NCBI RefSeq assembly: GCF_014654365.1
Contig: NZ_BNAY01000007.1
Span: forward strand, 124,001 to 188,000
Direction of reading: 5' to 3'
Source: Amycolatopsis oliviviridis
GTDB lineage: Bacteria > Actinomycetota > Actinomycetes > Mycobacteriales > Pseudonocardiaceae
DNA: 64,000 nucleotides
Both the position numbers and the translations under genes were made by a program. How positions within the stretch are numbered: position 1 is the stretch's first letter; the number at the start of each line of letters is the position of its first letter. This document shows, piece by piece, positions 28,841 to 37,311 of the stretch. The notes under the pieces are model-generated. The model ran no database searches. It was not told the origin of the DNA and saw only the letters and a list, made by a program, of their open reading frames with translations.

Positions 28841-30250
28841 ATGAGAAAAACGTTGGCGATACTGGCTTTCCTGCCTCTGGCCCTGGCCGTCCCGGCGACA
28901 GCCGAAGCGGCTCCGGCGCTGAAGTGGACGTCCCCCTGTCCGGACTACGGCGTGACACCCTCGCCGACCGAGGGCCTCGAATGCGCGAAGCTCAAGGTGC
29001 CGCTGGACTACGCCGACCCCGGCGGGCGGACCATCGAACTCACCGTTTCCCGCAAGGCGAGCACGTCACCGAAGCGTCGCGGCGTGCTGCTGATGAATCC
29101 CGGCGGCCCGGGGAGCCCCGGCCTGGCCATGCCCGCCCAGCTCGCGCAGCGCCAGGGGAACAGCGGCCTGCTCGACAGCTACGACGTCATCGGGTTCGAC
29201 CCGCGCGGGACCACCTACAGCACTCCGGTGACCTGCGACCTGACCGAGGAACAACGGTTCATCCTCGTCGGCCCGTACGCCGACGGCCCGCGTGACGTCA
29301 CCGGGAAGGCGGCGAAATCGCGAGTGGTGGCCCGGAAGTGCGCCGAGTCGAAGACCGCGGCCCTCCTCCCGCACATGACCACCGCGAACACCGCGCGCGA
29401 CCTGGACCGGATCCGTGAGGCGCTGGGGGAGCGGAAGATCTCGTACTACGGCGTCTCGTACGGGAGCTACCTGGGAGCGGCGTACTCGTCGCTGTTCCCG
29501 GCGAGAACGGACCGGATCGTGCTGGACAGCCTCCTCGGCCCCGACGGGCTGGACGTCCGGGCACACCAGCGTTTCGCGGACGGTTTCGACGACCGCTTCG
29601 GCGATTTCGCGGCTTGGGCGGCGGCGCGCGACGACGTCTACCACCTCGGGCGGACACCCGCCGAGGTGACGGCGAAGTTCTTCGAACTGGCCGAAGAACG
29701 TGGCCAGGGAATCCGGGCCGACACCTGGGGAGCGCTGTACGACGACGCGAACTTCCCCGGTCTCGCCGCGCAATGGGCCGCTCCGTCGGCGAAGGCACAA
29801 GCCGGGCCGCTCGACGGCGACAACCACGCCGCGCTCCAGCTCCAGGTCCTGTGCAACGACTCCGACTGGCCGGAAAGCGTTCGCTACTACCAAAAGGCGG
29901 TCGAACGCGCCCGCGTCACGCATCCGATGTTCGGTCCCGCCGCCGCCAACATCACTCCCTGCGCGTTCTGGCCTGCCGAGCCCCGCGAACGCCCGGTGCG
30001 GATCCACGACCGCGGCCCGTCGAACATCCTGCTGGTGCAGAACCTCCGCGATCCGGCGACACCGCTGTCCGGTGCCCGGGAACTGCGTTCGGCGCTGGGC
30101 GGGCGGGCGAGGTTCGTCACGGTCGACGCCGGCGGGCACGGCGTCTTCACCAAGGAGAACGCCTGCGGCAACGATTTCGTCGTGCGCTACCTGCGGGACG
30201 GCGTCCTCCCGGTCGCCGATTCCCACTGCCCGGCTCATCTGCCGAAGTAG
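28841..30250 (+). CDS. Secreted alpha/beta hydrolase, tripeptidyl-aminopeptidase-like (S33)
   Basis: A 469-residue exported enzyme with signal peptide MRKTLAILAFLPLALAVPATAEA. The alpha/beta-hydrolase fold shows LLMNPGGPGSPGLAMP (oxyanion region), SYDVIGFDPRGT, the nucleophile elbow YYGVSYGSYLGAAY near 205, the acid region QNLRDPATPLSGAREL, and the catalytic His in DAGGHGVFTKENAC. The C-terminal TAP-like segment is typical of Streptomyces tripeptidyl aminopeptidases (SlpD/SlpE, Tap). It removes short peptides outside the cell. Its stop overlaps a small convergent gene by 16 bases. Confidence 0.9.
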   Translation: MRKTLAILAFLPLALAVPATAEAAPALKWTSPCPDYGVTPSPTEGLECAKLKVPLDYADPGGRTIELTVSRKASTSPKRRGVLLMNPGGPGSPGLAMPAQLAQRQGNSGLLDSYDVIGFDPRGTTYSTPVTCDLTEEQRFILVGPYADGPRDVTGKAAKSRVVARKCAESKTAALLPHMTTANTARDLDRIREALGERKISYYGVSYGSYLGAAYSSLFPARTDRIVLDSLLGPDGLDVRAHQRFADGFDDRFGDFAAWAAARDDVYHLGRTPAEVTAKFFELAEERGQGIRADTWGALYDDANFPGLAAQWAAPSAKAQAGPLDGDNHAALQLQVLCNDSDWPESVRYYQKAVERARVTHPMFGPAAANITPCAFWPAEPRERPVRIHDRGPSNILLVQNLRDPATPLSGARELRSALGGRARFVTVDAGGHGVFTKENACGNDFVVRYLRDGVLPVADSHCPAHLPK

Positions 30251-30531
30251 ATGACGATGATCGTCAGCCAGTAGCCGAGGCCGCCGACCAGGATCCCCAG
30301 CAGGACCCCGGCGGCGGCTTCGGGATAGGTGCGTTCGCCCCGCGCGACGAGCGACCAGCACACTCCGGCGACGAGGAGCCAGCCGAGGTGCATCAACGGT
30401 CCGAAGGTGAACGTCAGCACGACGATCGCGCCGGACACCGTCGTGGTGTGCGGCGCGATCCCGACTCCGAAGACCTTGAACAGCGACCACACCGCGAAGG
30501 TCAGGTCATCGCACTGGGCCGAACGGCCCAT
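30235..30531 (-). CDS. Small hydrophobic membrane protein, function unknown
   Basis: A 98-residue protein that is mostly hydrophobic, with three likely helices (about 12-27, 33-63, 73-96) ending LGYWLTIIVIYFGR. No family was recognised. It runs antisense into the last 16 bases of the hydrolase gene. The start is uncertain: no ribosome site precedes the ATG at 30531, and a later GTG is possible. An open frame extends far upstream but is antisense to the protease gene. The membrane-like composition, not a shadow of coding sequence, supports a real gene. Confidence 0.55.
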   Translation of the reverse strand: MGRSAQCDDLTFAVWSLFKVFGVGIAPHTTTVSGAIVVLTFTFGPLMHLGWLLVAGVCWSLVARGERTYPEAAAGVLLGILVGGLGYWLTIIVIYFGR

Positions 30532-30561
30532 AGAGGAGAACGGATGCGGCCGAACGGTCCC

Positions 30562-30590
30562 TTGTACGTCCGGTAGTCGGACAAATACTT
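30562..30590 (+). promoter_or_regulatory. Probable promoter of the protease gene with internal inverted repeat
   Basis: TTGTAC (30562-30567), 17 bp, ATACTT (30585-30590). GTCCG-GTAGT-CGGAC (30568-30582) is a perfect 5-bp inverted repeat filling the spacer, where a repressor could bind. It lies 55 bp upstream of the protease ATG. Confidence 0.4.
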
Positions 30591-30645
30591 TCGAAATGTC
30601 GTGCAAGTCATACGGCAATTCACCGGTGGCGAAAGGTGGTACGCC

Positions 30646-31578
30646 ATGAAGAGGACGGCTTTCCGGACGGGGATCCTGGCGGCGCTCACGGGGCTGGCGG
30701 TGACGGCGCTGACAGCGGTCGCGAGTCCAGCGCAGGCCGCGCCCGCCCACCATCAGGCCGCGGTCGACGCGCGGGCCGTCGCCGCCTACTGGACACCGGA
30801 GCGGATGCGTTCGGCGGTGCCGATCGAACAACTGGTCTCCGCGCCCGCCTTCACGCCGAAGGACGTCGCGAAGGGCGAGAGCGCGATCATCAAGAGCATC
30901 CCCAACGGCGGTGGCGCGTGGACGGGCGCGGGCAAGGTCGTGCAGACCGCGGGCCGGGTGTTCTTCACCATGGGCGGGCGGAACGCGTCGTGCTCGGGTG
31001 ACGCGGTCACCAGTACCAACGGCAGCGTCGTGATCACGGCCGGGCACTGCGTGAAGTACCAAGGCGCGTGGCACACGAACTGGACCTTCGCGCCCGGCTA
31101 CAACAATGGAAACACCCCCTACGGCACCTGGGCTGCGAAGAGCACGCTGACCACTCCGCAGTGGGAAGCGAGCGAAGACATGAACTACGACGTCGGCGCG
31201 GCCGTGGTCAACCCGCTCAACGGGCAGAAGCTGACCGACGTCGTCGGCGCGCAGGGGATCGCGTTCAACCAGGCTCGAAACGCGTCGATGTACACGTTCG
31301 GGTACCCGGCGGCGGCGCCGTACGACGGCACGAAGCTGATCTACTGCAGCGGCACCACGTTCACCGACTTCCTGCTCACCAAGGACCACGGGATGAAGTG
31401 CGATATGACCGGTGGTTCGAGCGGCGGCCCGTGGTTCCTCGACTTCAGCGAGGCGACCGGTGCCGGCGTCCAGGCCTCGGTGAACAGCTTCGGCTACAAC
31501 TTCCTGCCGGGTTACATGTTCGGACCGTACTTCGGCGCGGACGCGCAGAACCTCTACAACAAGGCTCAGGCCGCCTGA
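30646..31578 (+). CDS. Secreted trypsin-like serine protease (S1 family)
   Basis: A 310-residue exported protease. The signal peptide runs about 1-32 (ending ASPAQAA), and a propeptide of about 60 residues follows. The catalytic domain has His in VVITAGHCVKY, Asp in SEDMNYDVGAAVV, and Ser in CDMTGGSSGGPWF. Two cysteine pairs are visible, around the His (CSGDAV/GHC) and before the Ser (YCSG/MKCD). Start ATG 30646 follows GAAAGGTGG; 15 upstream in-frame codons do not fit the signal peptide. The family digests proteins outside the cell; the target is unknown. Confidence 0.9.
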   Translation: MKRTAFRTGILAALTGLAVTALTAVASPAQAAPAHHQAAVDARAVAAYWTPERMRSAVPIEQLVSAPAFTPKDVAKGESAIIKSIPNGGGAWTGAGKVVQTAGRVFFTMGGRNASCSGDAVTSTNGSVVITAGHCVKYQGAWHTNWTFAPGYNNGNTPYGTWAAKSTLTTPQWEASEDMNYDVGAAVVNPLNGQKLTDVVGAQGIAFNQARNASMYTFGYPAAAPYDGTKLIYCSGTTFTDFLLTKDHGMKCDMTGGSSGGPWFLDFSEATGAGVQASVNSFGYNFLPGYMFGPYFGADAQNLYNKAQAA

Positions 31579-31585
31579 TCAGTCC

Positions 31586-31631
31586 GCCGCCCGTCCACCT
31601 TTTGGGACTTTCGTCCCGGTGGGCGGGCGGC
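31586..31631 (+). terminator. Strong two-part hairpin after the protease gene
   Basis: A 14-bp stem (GCCGCCCGTCCACC with its complement, one G-T pair) encloses a second stem GGGAC-TTTC-GTCCC. It begins 7 bp past the protease stop, ends in CTTTCGG, and finishes 26 bp before the DAHP synthase start. Confidence 0.7.
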
Positions 31632-31657
31632 TTTCGGCCGGGCATATCCTGGTGCCC

Positions 31658-33049
31658 GTGAACTGGACAGTGGACGTTCCCGTCGACACGCTCCCCGAAC
31701 TGCCCCCTCTACCCCCCGGGCTGCGCGAGAGGCTCGACGACGCGCTTTCCCGGCCGGCCGCGCAGCAGCCCGAGTGGCCGGACGCGGAGCTGACGAAACG
31801 CGTCCGCGGTGTGCTGGAAAGCGTGCCGCCGATCACCGTCCCCGCCGAGATCGACCGCCTCTCCGACAGGCTCGCCATGGTCGCCCGCGGCGAGGCGTTC
31901 CTGCTGCAGGGCGGCGACTGCGCGGAGACGTTCGAGTCGAACACCGAACCGCACATCCGCGCGAACCTGCGCACCCTGCTGCAGATGGCCGTCGTCCTCA
32001 CCTACGGCGCGAGCCTGCCGGTGGTGAAGGTCGGCCGCATCGCGGGCCAGTACGCGAAGCCGCGTTCGGCGTCCACCGACGCGCTCGGCCTGCCGGTGTA
32101 CCGCGGCGACATCATCAACTCGCTCGTCGCCAAGCCCGAACTCCGCGTCCCCGACCCCGGCCGGATGATCCGCGCCTACGCCAACGCGGGCGCCGCGATG
32201 AACCTCGTCCGCGCGCTCACCGGCGCCGGCATGGCGGATCTGCACCAGGTGCACGACTGGAACAAGGACTTCGTGAAGTCCTCGCCCGCCAGCGAACGCT
32301 ACGAGGCGCTGGCGTCGGAGATCGACCGCGGCCTGCGGTTCATGTCGGCCTGTGGCGTCACCGACACCTCGCTCCAGTCCACCGAGATCTTCGCCAGCCA
32401 CGAGGCGCTGCTGCTGGACTACGAGCGCTCCATGCTGCGGATGGACCGCGCGGACGCGGCGAACCCCAAGCTGTACAACCTGTCCTCGCACTTCCTGTGG
32501 GTGGGCGAGCGGACCAGGCAGCTCGACGGCGCGCACATCGCCTTCGCCGAACTGCTGGCCAACCCGATCGGCCTCAAGATCGGCCCGACGACCACGCCCG
32601 AGCAGGCCGTCGAGTACGTCCGGCGGCTCGACCCGCGCAACGAGCCCGGCCGCCTGACGCTGATCGCCCGGATGGGCAACGGCAAGGTCCGCGAGGTGCT
32701 GCCCGCGATCGTCGAGAAGGTCGAGGCGTCCGGGCACAAGGTCATCTGGCAGTGCGACCCGATGCACGGCAATACCCACGAGGCGTCGACCGGGTACAAG
32801 ACCCGGCACTTCGACCGGATCGTGGACGAGGTCCAGGGCTTCTTCGAGGTGCACCGCAAACTCGGCACCTACCCGGGCGGCATCCACGTCGAGCTCACCG
32901 GCGAGGACGTCACCGAATGCCTCGGTGGCGCGCAGGAGATCTCGGATCTGGATCTTTCGGGCCGGTACGAGACCGCTTGCGACCCGCGCCTGAACACGCA
33001 GCAGTCGCTGGAACTGGCCTTCCTGGTCGCGGAGATGCTGCGCGGCTGA
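31658..33049 (+). CDS. aroG: Class II 3-deoxy-D-arabino-heptulosonate 7-phosphate synthase
   Basis: A 463-residue plant-like type II DAHP synthase, the first enzyme of the shikimate pathway. It shows the metal Cys in FLLQGGDCAETFESN near 85, RTLLQMAVVLTYG, VVKVGRIAGQYAKPRS, SHFLWVGERTRQLDGAH, NPIGLKIGPTTTPEQ, VIWQCDPMHGNTHE and TGEDVTECLGGAQ. The actinobacterial enzyme is controlled by aromatic amino acids and by bound chorismate mutase. GTG at 31658 gives the family start VNWTVDVP. It supplies the trp genes near 9-14 kb. An exact copy of the trpA terminator follows. Confidence 0.96.
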   Translation: MNWTVDVPVDTLPELPPLPPGLRERLDDALSRPAAQQPEWPDAELTKRVRGVLESVPPITVPAEIDRLSDRLAMVARGEAFLLQGGDCAETFESNTEPHIRANLRTLLQMAVVLTYGASLPVVKVGRIAGQYAKPRSASTDALGLPVYRGDIINSLVAKPELRVPDPGRMIRAYANAGAAMNLVRALTGAGMADLHQVHDWNKDFVKSSPASERYEALASEIDRGLRFMSACGVTDTSLQSTEIFASHEALLLDYERSMLRMDRADAANPKLYNLSSHFLWVGERTRQLDGAHIAFAELLANPIGLKIGPTTTPEQAVEYVRRLDPRNEPGRLTLIARMGNGKVREVLPAIVEKVEASGHKVIWQCDPMHGNTHEASTGYKTRHFDRIVDEVQGFFEVHRKLGTYPGGIHVELTGEDVTECLGGAQEISDLDLSGRYETACDPRLNTQQSLELAFLVAEMLRG

Positions 33050-33063
33050 CGCGGGACCACGAC

Positions 33064-33122
33064 AAGCGCGTGAAGGCCCCCTTCCCTCGGCTCAGCCGAG
33101 GGAAGGGGGCCTTCACGCGCTT
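33064..33122. terminator. Perfect palindromic terminator between aroG and the acyltransferase gene, copy 2 of the 57-bp duplicate
   Basis: Arms of 28 bp, no mismatch, with a TCA loop centred at 33093. Bases 33065-33121 equal 14178-14234 exactly. It lies between convergent genes and overlaps the first base of the acyltransferase stop codon. Confidence 0.8.
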
Positions 33123-34441
33123 CAGTGAGCAGTGTCCAGCAGGCGCGCGGCCGACTTGAGCACGCCGTCCCGCAGCGAGCCCACGTCCGAAACCGCAGCC
33201 CCGTTCGCCTGAAGTCCGATGTGGACCGAGTCGCGGTAGGTCGCCACCGCGATGCCGATCGCCTGCCGCGGCGCCAGCGGAACGAACGGGTACACGCCTT
33301 CGATCTTCGTCCCGTCGAGGCTGAGGCGGTTGGGCGGCACCGGCACCGTGGTCACCACGAGGTCGAACAGCAGCGGCGCGGCGAGCCCGGCGGCCTTCGA
33401 ACCGAGCCGGTGCAGCATGGGCGGCATCCGGTCGGCGAGCAGCGGGAACGCGCCGGCGCCCCGGGCCGGGCCCGCGGCCTTGTTCCGGCTCATCTCCCGC
33501 TGGACGGCCAGCAGCCGGTCCACCGGATCGTCGAGGCCGACCGGCAGCTCGCAGAGGTAGCCGGACAGCTTGTTGCCGCCGAGTTGCTCGGCGGACCGCC
33601 CGCGCACGCTGACCGGGATGAGCGCACGTAGCGTCCGGTCGTCGGCGCGCTGGCCGCGGTTGATCATCCATTCGCGCAGCGCGCCGCTGAGGATTGCCAG
33701 CACGACGTCGTTGGCGGTCCCGCCGTGGGCCCGGCGGATCCGCCGGATCTCGCCGGTGTCCAGCCGGACGAAGCCGAGCCGTCGTTCGGTCGACGGCGGC
33801 GCGCTGATCGGGGACAGCGGCGAACGGGTCGCGCGGACGACGGAAGAGGCGATCCCGGCGGTCTCCCCGGCCTGGGCCAGGGTGGTGCCGAGAACTTCCT
33901 TGACCGCGTCCACAGGGGAGCGTGGGGCCGGTGGCTCGGCACCACTGTGCGTGCGCTTCGTCACCCGCGGGAGGCCGTCGAGCAGCCCCACGGCGACGGC
34001 GTACGCGCCCGCCCCGTCGGTGAGCGCGTGGTGCAGTTTCAGCAGCAACGCGAACTCGCCGTCCGGCAGGCCGGTGACGAGATGCAAGTCCCACAAGGGT
34101 TTTCCGGTGTCGAGCGGCCGTCCCATCCAGCGCGACGCGTAGGCGGAGAGTGGGTCCGGTTCGTACAGGGAGCTCAGGTGGTGATGTGAAATATGTTCAC
34201 TGGCAACGAAATCCGGGTCCTCGGCCCAGATGGCGGCGCCGGGCGGGAACAGCGCGGTGCGAGGGCGCTGACGCAGCTTCGGGAGCAGCGCGGCACGTTC
34301 GGCGAGCAGCGCGGTCAGCTTGCGCGCGTGCACCTGCCCGTGCGGGCGGAAGGTGACCACCGCGCCCATGTGCATGGGCGTCGTTTCGCTTTCCATGCAA
34401 AGGAAAGCGACATCGAGTGCGCTCAGCTGGGGGCCTGGCAT
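33122..34441 (-). CDS. Wax ester synthase / diacylglycerol O-acyltransferase
   Basis: A 439-residue WS/DGAT enzyme that makes triacylglycerol or wax esters from acyl-CoA at the membrane. It opens MPGPQLSALDVAFLCMESETTPMHMGAV. The catalytic HHxxxDG is LKLHHALTDGAGA near 130. Other family segments are GGTANDVVLAILSGALREW, LGGNKLSGYLCELPVGLDDPV, and VPPNRLSLDGTKIEGVYPFVPL near the C-terminus. No partner gene is adjacent. A 7-bp inverted repeat lies 50 bp upstream. Such enzymes are often several per genome in lipid-storing actinomycetes. Confidence 0.92.
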   Translation of the reverse strand: MPGPQLSALDVAFLCMESETTPMHMGAVVTFRPHGQVHARKLTALLAERAALLPKLRQRPRTALFPPGAAIWAEDPDFVASEHISHHHLSSLYEPDPLSAYASRWMGRPLDTGKPLWDLHLVTGLPDGEFALLLKLHHALTDGAGAYAVAVGLLDGLPRVTKRTHSGAEPPAPRSPVDAVKEVLGTTLAQAGETAGIASSVVRATRSPLSPISAPPSTERRLGFVRLDTGEIRRIRRAHGGTANDVVLAILSGALREWMINRGQRADDRTLRALIPVSVRGRSAEQLGGNKLSGYLCELPVGLDDPVDRLLAVQREMSRNKAAGPARGAGAFPLLADRMPPMLHRLGSKAAGLAAPLLFDLVVTTVPVPPNRLSLDGTKIEGVYPFVPLAPRQAIGIAVATYRDSVHIGLQANGAAVSDVGSLRDGVLKSAARLLDTAH

Positions 34442-34490
34442 CAGTGACCTTTCTCGGTACTCCGGCGATGGCTACAACTGCACCAGCCTG

Positions 34491-34516
34491 ACATGACGGG
34501 CGGGTGGTCGTCATGT
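34491..34516. promoter_or_regulatory. Inverted repeat ACATGAC-N12-GTCATGT upstream of the acyltransferase gene
   Basis: Perfect 7-bp arms with a 12-bp spacer are placed 50-75 bp before the ATG of the acyltransferase, in a 221-bp divergent region with no other clear signal. It could be a regulator site or chance. Confidence 0.3.
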
Positions 34517-34662
34517 TTCGGGGGCGCTAACTACCGCTGCTTTCACTCGAACGATGGGATCACGTTCGGACATGGACCACGGCTCTGCGGCAGATGGTGG
34601 ACAGCGTGCCCGGCGGTATCTCGATGGCGGATCATCGGCGGAAACCGGCAGACTGCACGACC

Positions 34663-35172
34663 ATGACCGAAGAACCCCAGCGTCCCGAACCGCCGCTCAC
34701 CGGCGACGAGCGCACCCAGCTGAACGGCTTTCTCGACTTCCTCCGCGCCACCGTGGTGTGGAAGTGCTCCGGCCTCACCGACGAGCAGGCCCGGCGGCCG
34801 CTCGTGCCCAGCGAGCTGACCACCGTCGCCGGTCTGCTCGGGCATCTGACCCTGGTCGAGCAGTACTGGTTCAACGTCGTGCTCAACGGCCAGGAGGACG
34901 TCTGGAAGGAAACCCTCGAAGCCGATCCCGACGCCGAGTTCCGGGTCGCCATGCAGACCCCGATCGAGCAGCTGATCGCCGCCTACGAGGCCGAGTGCGA
35001 GCGGAGCCGCAAGATCGTCGCGGGGATGGGCCTGGACGACAAGGTCCCCTTCCGCGGGGATCGCGAGGTCAACGTCCGGTTCGTGGTCGCGCACATGGTC
35101 GAGGAGACCGGCAGGCACGCCGGCCACCTCGACCTGCTGCGCGAAATGATCGACGGTCTCACCGGGGAGTGA
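34663..35172 (+). CDS. DinB-family (DUF664) protein
   Basis: A 169-residue four-helix-bundle protein of the DinB/YfiT-like superfamily. Three metal-binding histidines are visible, in LLGHLTLVEQYWF near 65 and in HMVEETGRHAGHLDLLREMIDG near 145-165. Family members include thiol-S-transferases using mycothiol, so a detoxifying transferase is possible. The ATG opens MTEEPQRPEPPLTGDE, usual for the family; upstream in-frame codons are not. Its last 14 bases overlap the convergent DUF1295 gene. Confidence 0.87.
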   Translation: MTEEPQRPEPPLTGDERTQLNGFLDFLRATVVWKCSGLTDEQARRPLVPSELTTVAGLLGHLTLVEQYWFNVVLNGQEDVWKETLEADPDAEFRVAMQTPIEQLIAAYEAECERSRKIVAGMGLDDKVPFRGDREVNVRFVVAHMVEETGRHAGHLDLLREMIDGLTGE

Positions 35173-35944
35173 GGCGGCGAGGGGGCAGCGGGAAGAACCC
35201 GCTGGTCCGCTCGACGTACGTCGCGTATCCCGGCCGGGAACGCTGCAAACCCTTCTCCAGCAAAGGTTTTCCGGTTCCCTTGGCCAGCGTGTACGTCATC
35301 GCGATCGGCGACAGGATCGTCGCCGCCCCCACCCAGCTCGAACACGCCAGCAGATACAGGCCCCACCACACGCACGCGTCCCCGAAGTAGTTGGGATGCC
35401 GGGTGTAGCGCCACAGCCCGCTGTCGAGGACCTTGCCCTTGTTGCCCGGGTCGGCCTTGAAACGGCGCAACTGGTCGTCACCGATCGTCTCGAACCCGAA
35501 GCCGACGAGCCACACCGCGACGCCCAGCCACGCCGTCACGCCGAAGGAGTCGCCGTACATCGCGAACTGGACCGGCAGCGAGACGAACCAGAGGACGACC
35601 GCTTGGACCAGGTACACCCGGACGAACAGCTTGAGCGCCGGATTCTCCCCGGCGCTCTCTGCCATCCGCACGTAGCGCGGGTCTTCGGGCAGCTTGTGGT
35701 TGCGCAGGTGGAGGTGGACGCCGAGGCGCACCCCCCAGACCGCGGTCAGCAGCGCGGTGACCACGCGCAGCGCCGGCGACCCGTCCCCGAGCGGGGCCGC
35801 GACCACCGCGACGAGCGCGAAGCCCGGCCCCCACAGCGTGTCGACGGTGTCGTATCGCTTGCGCCACCGGGCGATGCCGAAGGTGACGACGAAGGCCACG
35901 AGCGTCGCGCCCGCCGTGACCGCGAGGGTCCCCCCGAGTGGCAT
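35159..35944 (-). CDS. DUF1295 (steroid-reductase/ICMT-like) membrane protein of the sigK locus
   Basis: A 261-residue membrane protein with about seven helices. It has the family signature GLWRYTRHPNYFGDACVWWGLYL near 185 and a C-terminal RSRPGYATYVERTSGFFPLPPR. DUF1295 proteins share the fold of steroid 5-alpha-reductases and isoprenylcysteine methyltransferases. The mycobacterial counterpart, Rv0446c, lies between sigK and ufaA1. ATG overlaps the cyclopropane synthase stop (TGATG), so both are translated from the SigK-type promoter at 37223-37249. A reductive or modifying step on an unsaturated or methylated fatty acid is plausible but unproven. Confidence 0.85.
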   Translation of the reverse strand: MPLGGTLAVTAGATLVAFVVTFGIARWRKRYDTVDTLWGPGFALVAVVAAPLGDGSPALRVVTALLTAVWGVRLGVHLHLRNHKLPEDPRYVRMAESAGENPALKLFVRVYLVQAVVLWFVSLPVQFAMYGDSFGVTAWLGVAVWLVGFGFETIGDDQLRRFKADPGNKGKVLDSGLWRYTRHPNYFGDACVWWGLYLLACSSWVGAATILSPIAMTYTLAKGTGKPLLEKGLQRSRPGYATYVERTSGFFPLPPRRLTPR

Positions 35945-37215
35945 CAGGACCACTCCCTGGTGGCGGGCAGCGCGCTCAAGCCCGTGTCGGAGGAGCGGAC
36001 CGCGAGGATCTGGTCGACGCCCATCCGGTTCTCCTCGAACGCCAGCGCGCCGCCGACCAGGTAGAGCCGCCAGACCCGCGCGCCGGACTCACCGATGAGC
36101 GCCACGACGTCGTCCCAGTTGCTCTCCAGCGTTTTCTCCCATGCCCGGACCGTACGCACGTAGTGCTCGCGCAGCGCGTGGACGTCGCGGATCTCGAAAC
36201 CGGCGGTCTCCAGGTGGCCGAGCGTGCGGCTCACCGGCCGCATCGTCATGTCGGGGGCGATGTAGCGCTCGATGAACGCGCCGCCGCCGGGGGCCACCGC
36301 GCCGCGGGACATCTGCTGCAGCACCAGCCGTCCGGTGGGCTTGAGCATCCGGTACAGCGTCCGCGTGTACTCGGGGTAGTTCTCCTCTCCGACGTGTTCG
36401 CCCATCTCGATCGAGGCGACCGCGTCGAACGGCTCGTCGGTCAGCTCTCGGTAGTCCTGCCTGCGGACCTCGACGCGGTCCTCCAGGTCGTGCTGGGCGA
36501 GCCGGCCGCGGATGTGCTGCAGCTGTTCCGCCGACAGCGTGATGCCGACGGCCTGGACGCCGTGGTGCTTCGCCGCGTGAACCAGCAGCGAGCCCCAGCC
36601 GCAGCCGACGTCGAGCAGCCGCATCCCCGGCCGGAGACCGAGCTTGCGGCAGATCAGTTCGAGTTTGTCCCACTGGGCCTGTTCGAGGTCGTAGCCGTCC
36701 TCGTCGGAGGTCCAATACGCGGACGAATAGGCCATCGATTCGTCCATCAGCAGCTGGTAGAAGGCGTTGCCGAGGTCGTAGTGATGCGCGATCGCCGACT
36801 TGTCGCGGAGCAGGGTGTGCAGCTTCCCGGACAGCCTGGCCTCTTCGGCGGGCGGCTTGGGCGGCGGCCCGACGACGCCGAGGCCCACCGCGATCCGCAG
36901 CGCCTCGGCCCACTCGCGCGGGCCGAGCTTCGCGCCGCGCACGGCACCCGAGCGGGTCAGCGCCCAGATCCGGCGGAATCCGTCGGCGAGGTCGCCTTCG
37001 ACGTCGAGGTCGCCCGAAACATAGGCCCTGGCCAGGCCCAATTCTCCGGGGGCGTAGAGGAGACGGCGCAGCGCGCGCCGGTTGCGGAGCACCACGGTCG
37101 GGGCATCCGGGGGACCGGCGCGTACGCCGTCCCAGGTACGGAGACCGACCGGCAGGGAGCCGCCGAGGAGCCGCTCGACGAACGGCACTAGGCGAGACGC
37201 GGGACTGTTCGGCAT
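35944..37215 (-). CDS. ufaA1: Cyclopropane-fatty-acyl-phospholipid synthase family methyltransferase of the sigK locus
   Basis: A 423-residue SAM-dependent lipid methyltransferase. The N-terminal lipid-binding part has YVSGDLDVEGDLADGFR. The catalytic domain shows SAIAHHYDLGNAFYQLLMDESMAYSSAYW near 145, motif I LLDVGCGWGSLLVHAAKHHGVQAVGITLS near 200, and VASIEMGEHVGEENYPEYTRTLYRMLKP. It may add a cyclopropane, methyl or methylene group to an unsaturated acyl chain. ATG 37215 lies exactly 7 nt past the CCGAAT -10 box; ATG 37224 would begin inside that box and is rejected. It corresponds to Rv0447c of the mycobacterial sigK locus. Confidence 0.9.
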   Translation of the reverse strand: MPNSPASRLVPFVERLLGGSLPVGLRTWDGVRAGPPDAPTVVLRNRRALRRLLYAPGELGLARAYVSGDLDVEGDLADGFRRIWALTRSGAVRGAKLGPREWAEALRIAVGLGVVGPPPKPPAEEARLSGKLHTLLRDKSAIAHHYDLGNAFYQLLMDESMAYSSAYWTSDEDGYDLEQAQWDKLELICRKLGLRPGMRLLDVGCGWGSLLVHAAKHHGVQAVGITLSAEQLQHIRGRLAQHDLEDRVEVRRQDYRELTDEPFDAVASIEMGEHVGEENYPEYTRTLYRMLKPTGRLVLQQMSRGAVAPGGGAFIERYIAPDMTMRPVSRTLGHLETAGFEIRDVHALREHYVRTVRAWEKTLESNWDDVVALIGESGARVWRLYLVGGALAFEENRMGVDQILAVRSSDTGLSALPATREWS

Positions 37216-37222
37216 AGTCGTC

Positions 37223-37249
37223 ATTCGGCCCCGGACAGGAAAAGGATGG
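37223..37249 (-). promoter_or_regulatory. SigK-type promoter driving ufaA1-DUF1295 (leaderless)
   Basis: CCATCC (37249-37244), 15 bp, CCGAAT (37228-37223), then 7 nt to the ATG at 37215. These hexamers equal the CCATCC/CCGAAT consensus I recall for mycobacterial SigK promoters. The divergent gene has the same arrangement. Confidence 0.75.
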
Positions 37250-37277
37250 GTCGTGTGATGCCCCGGTTCACCCGGTC

Positions 37278-37304
37278 CAATCCGGCCCGGACCCTGTTCC
37301 GAAT
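37278..37304 (+). promoter_or_regulatory. SigK-type promoter driving the FAD oxidase-DUF1365-sigK-rskA operon (leaderless)
   Basis: CAATCC (37278-37283), 15 bp, CCGAAT (37299-37304), then 7 nt to the GTG at 37312. One base in the -35 differs from the divergent promoter. Because sigK is in this operon, the system should be self-activating. Confidence 0.75.
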
Positions 37305-37311
37305 CCCCTTC

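Noticed and set aside
30544..30576. A 10-codon ORF with a good ribosome site (GAGGAG) upstream of the protease
   Set aside because: It lies upstream of the likely promoter of the protease gene and is antisense to the small membrane gene; nothing supports translation.
37216..37311. Earlier starts for ufaA1 (37224) and the FAD oxidase (37246 or 37258)
   Set aside because: ATG 37224 lies inside the -10 box, and the extra residues of the oxidase have no family match and encode the promoter hexamers. Leaderless starts at 37215 and 37312 explain both sides equally.
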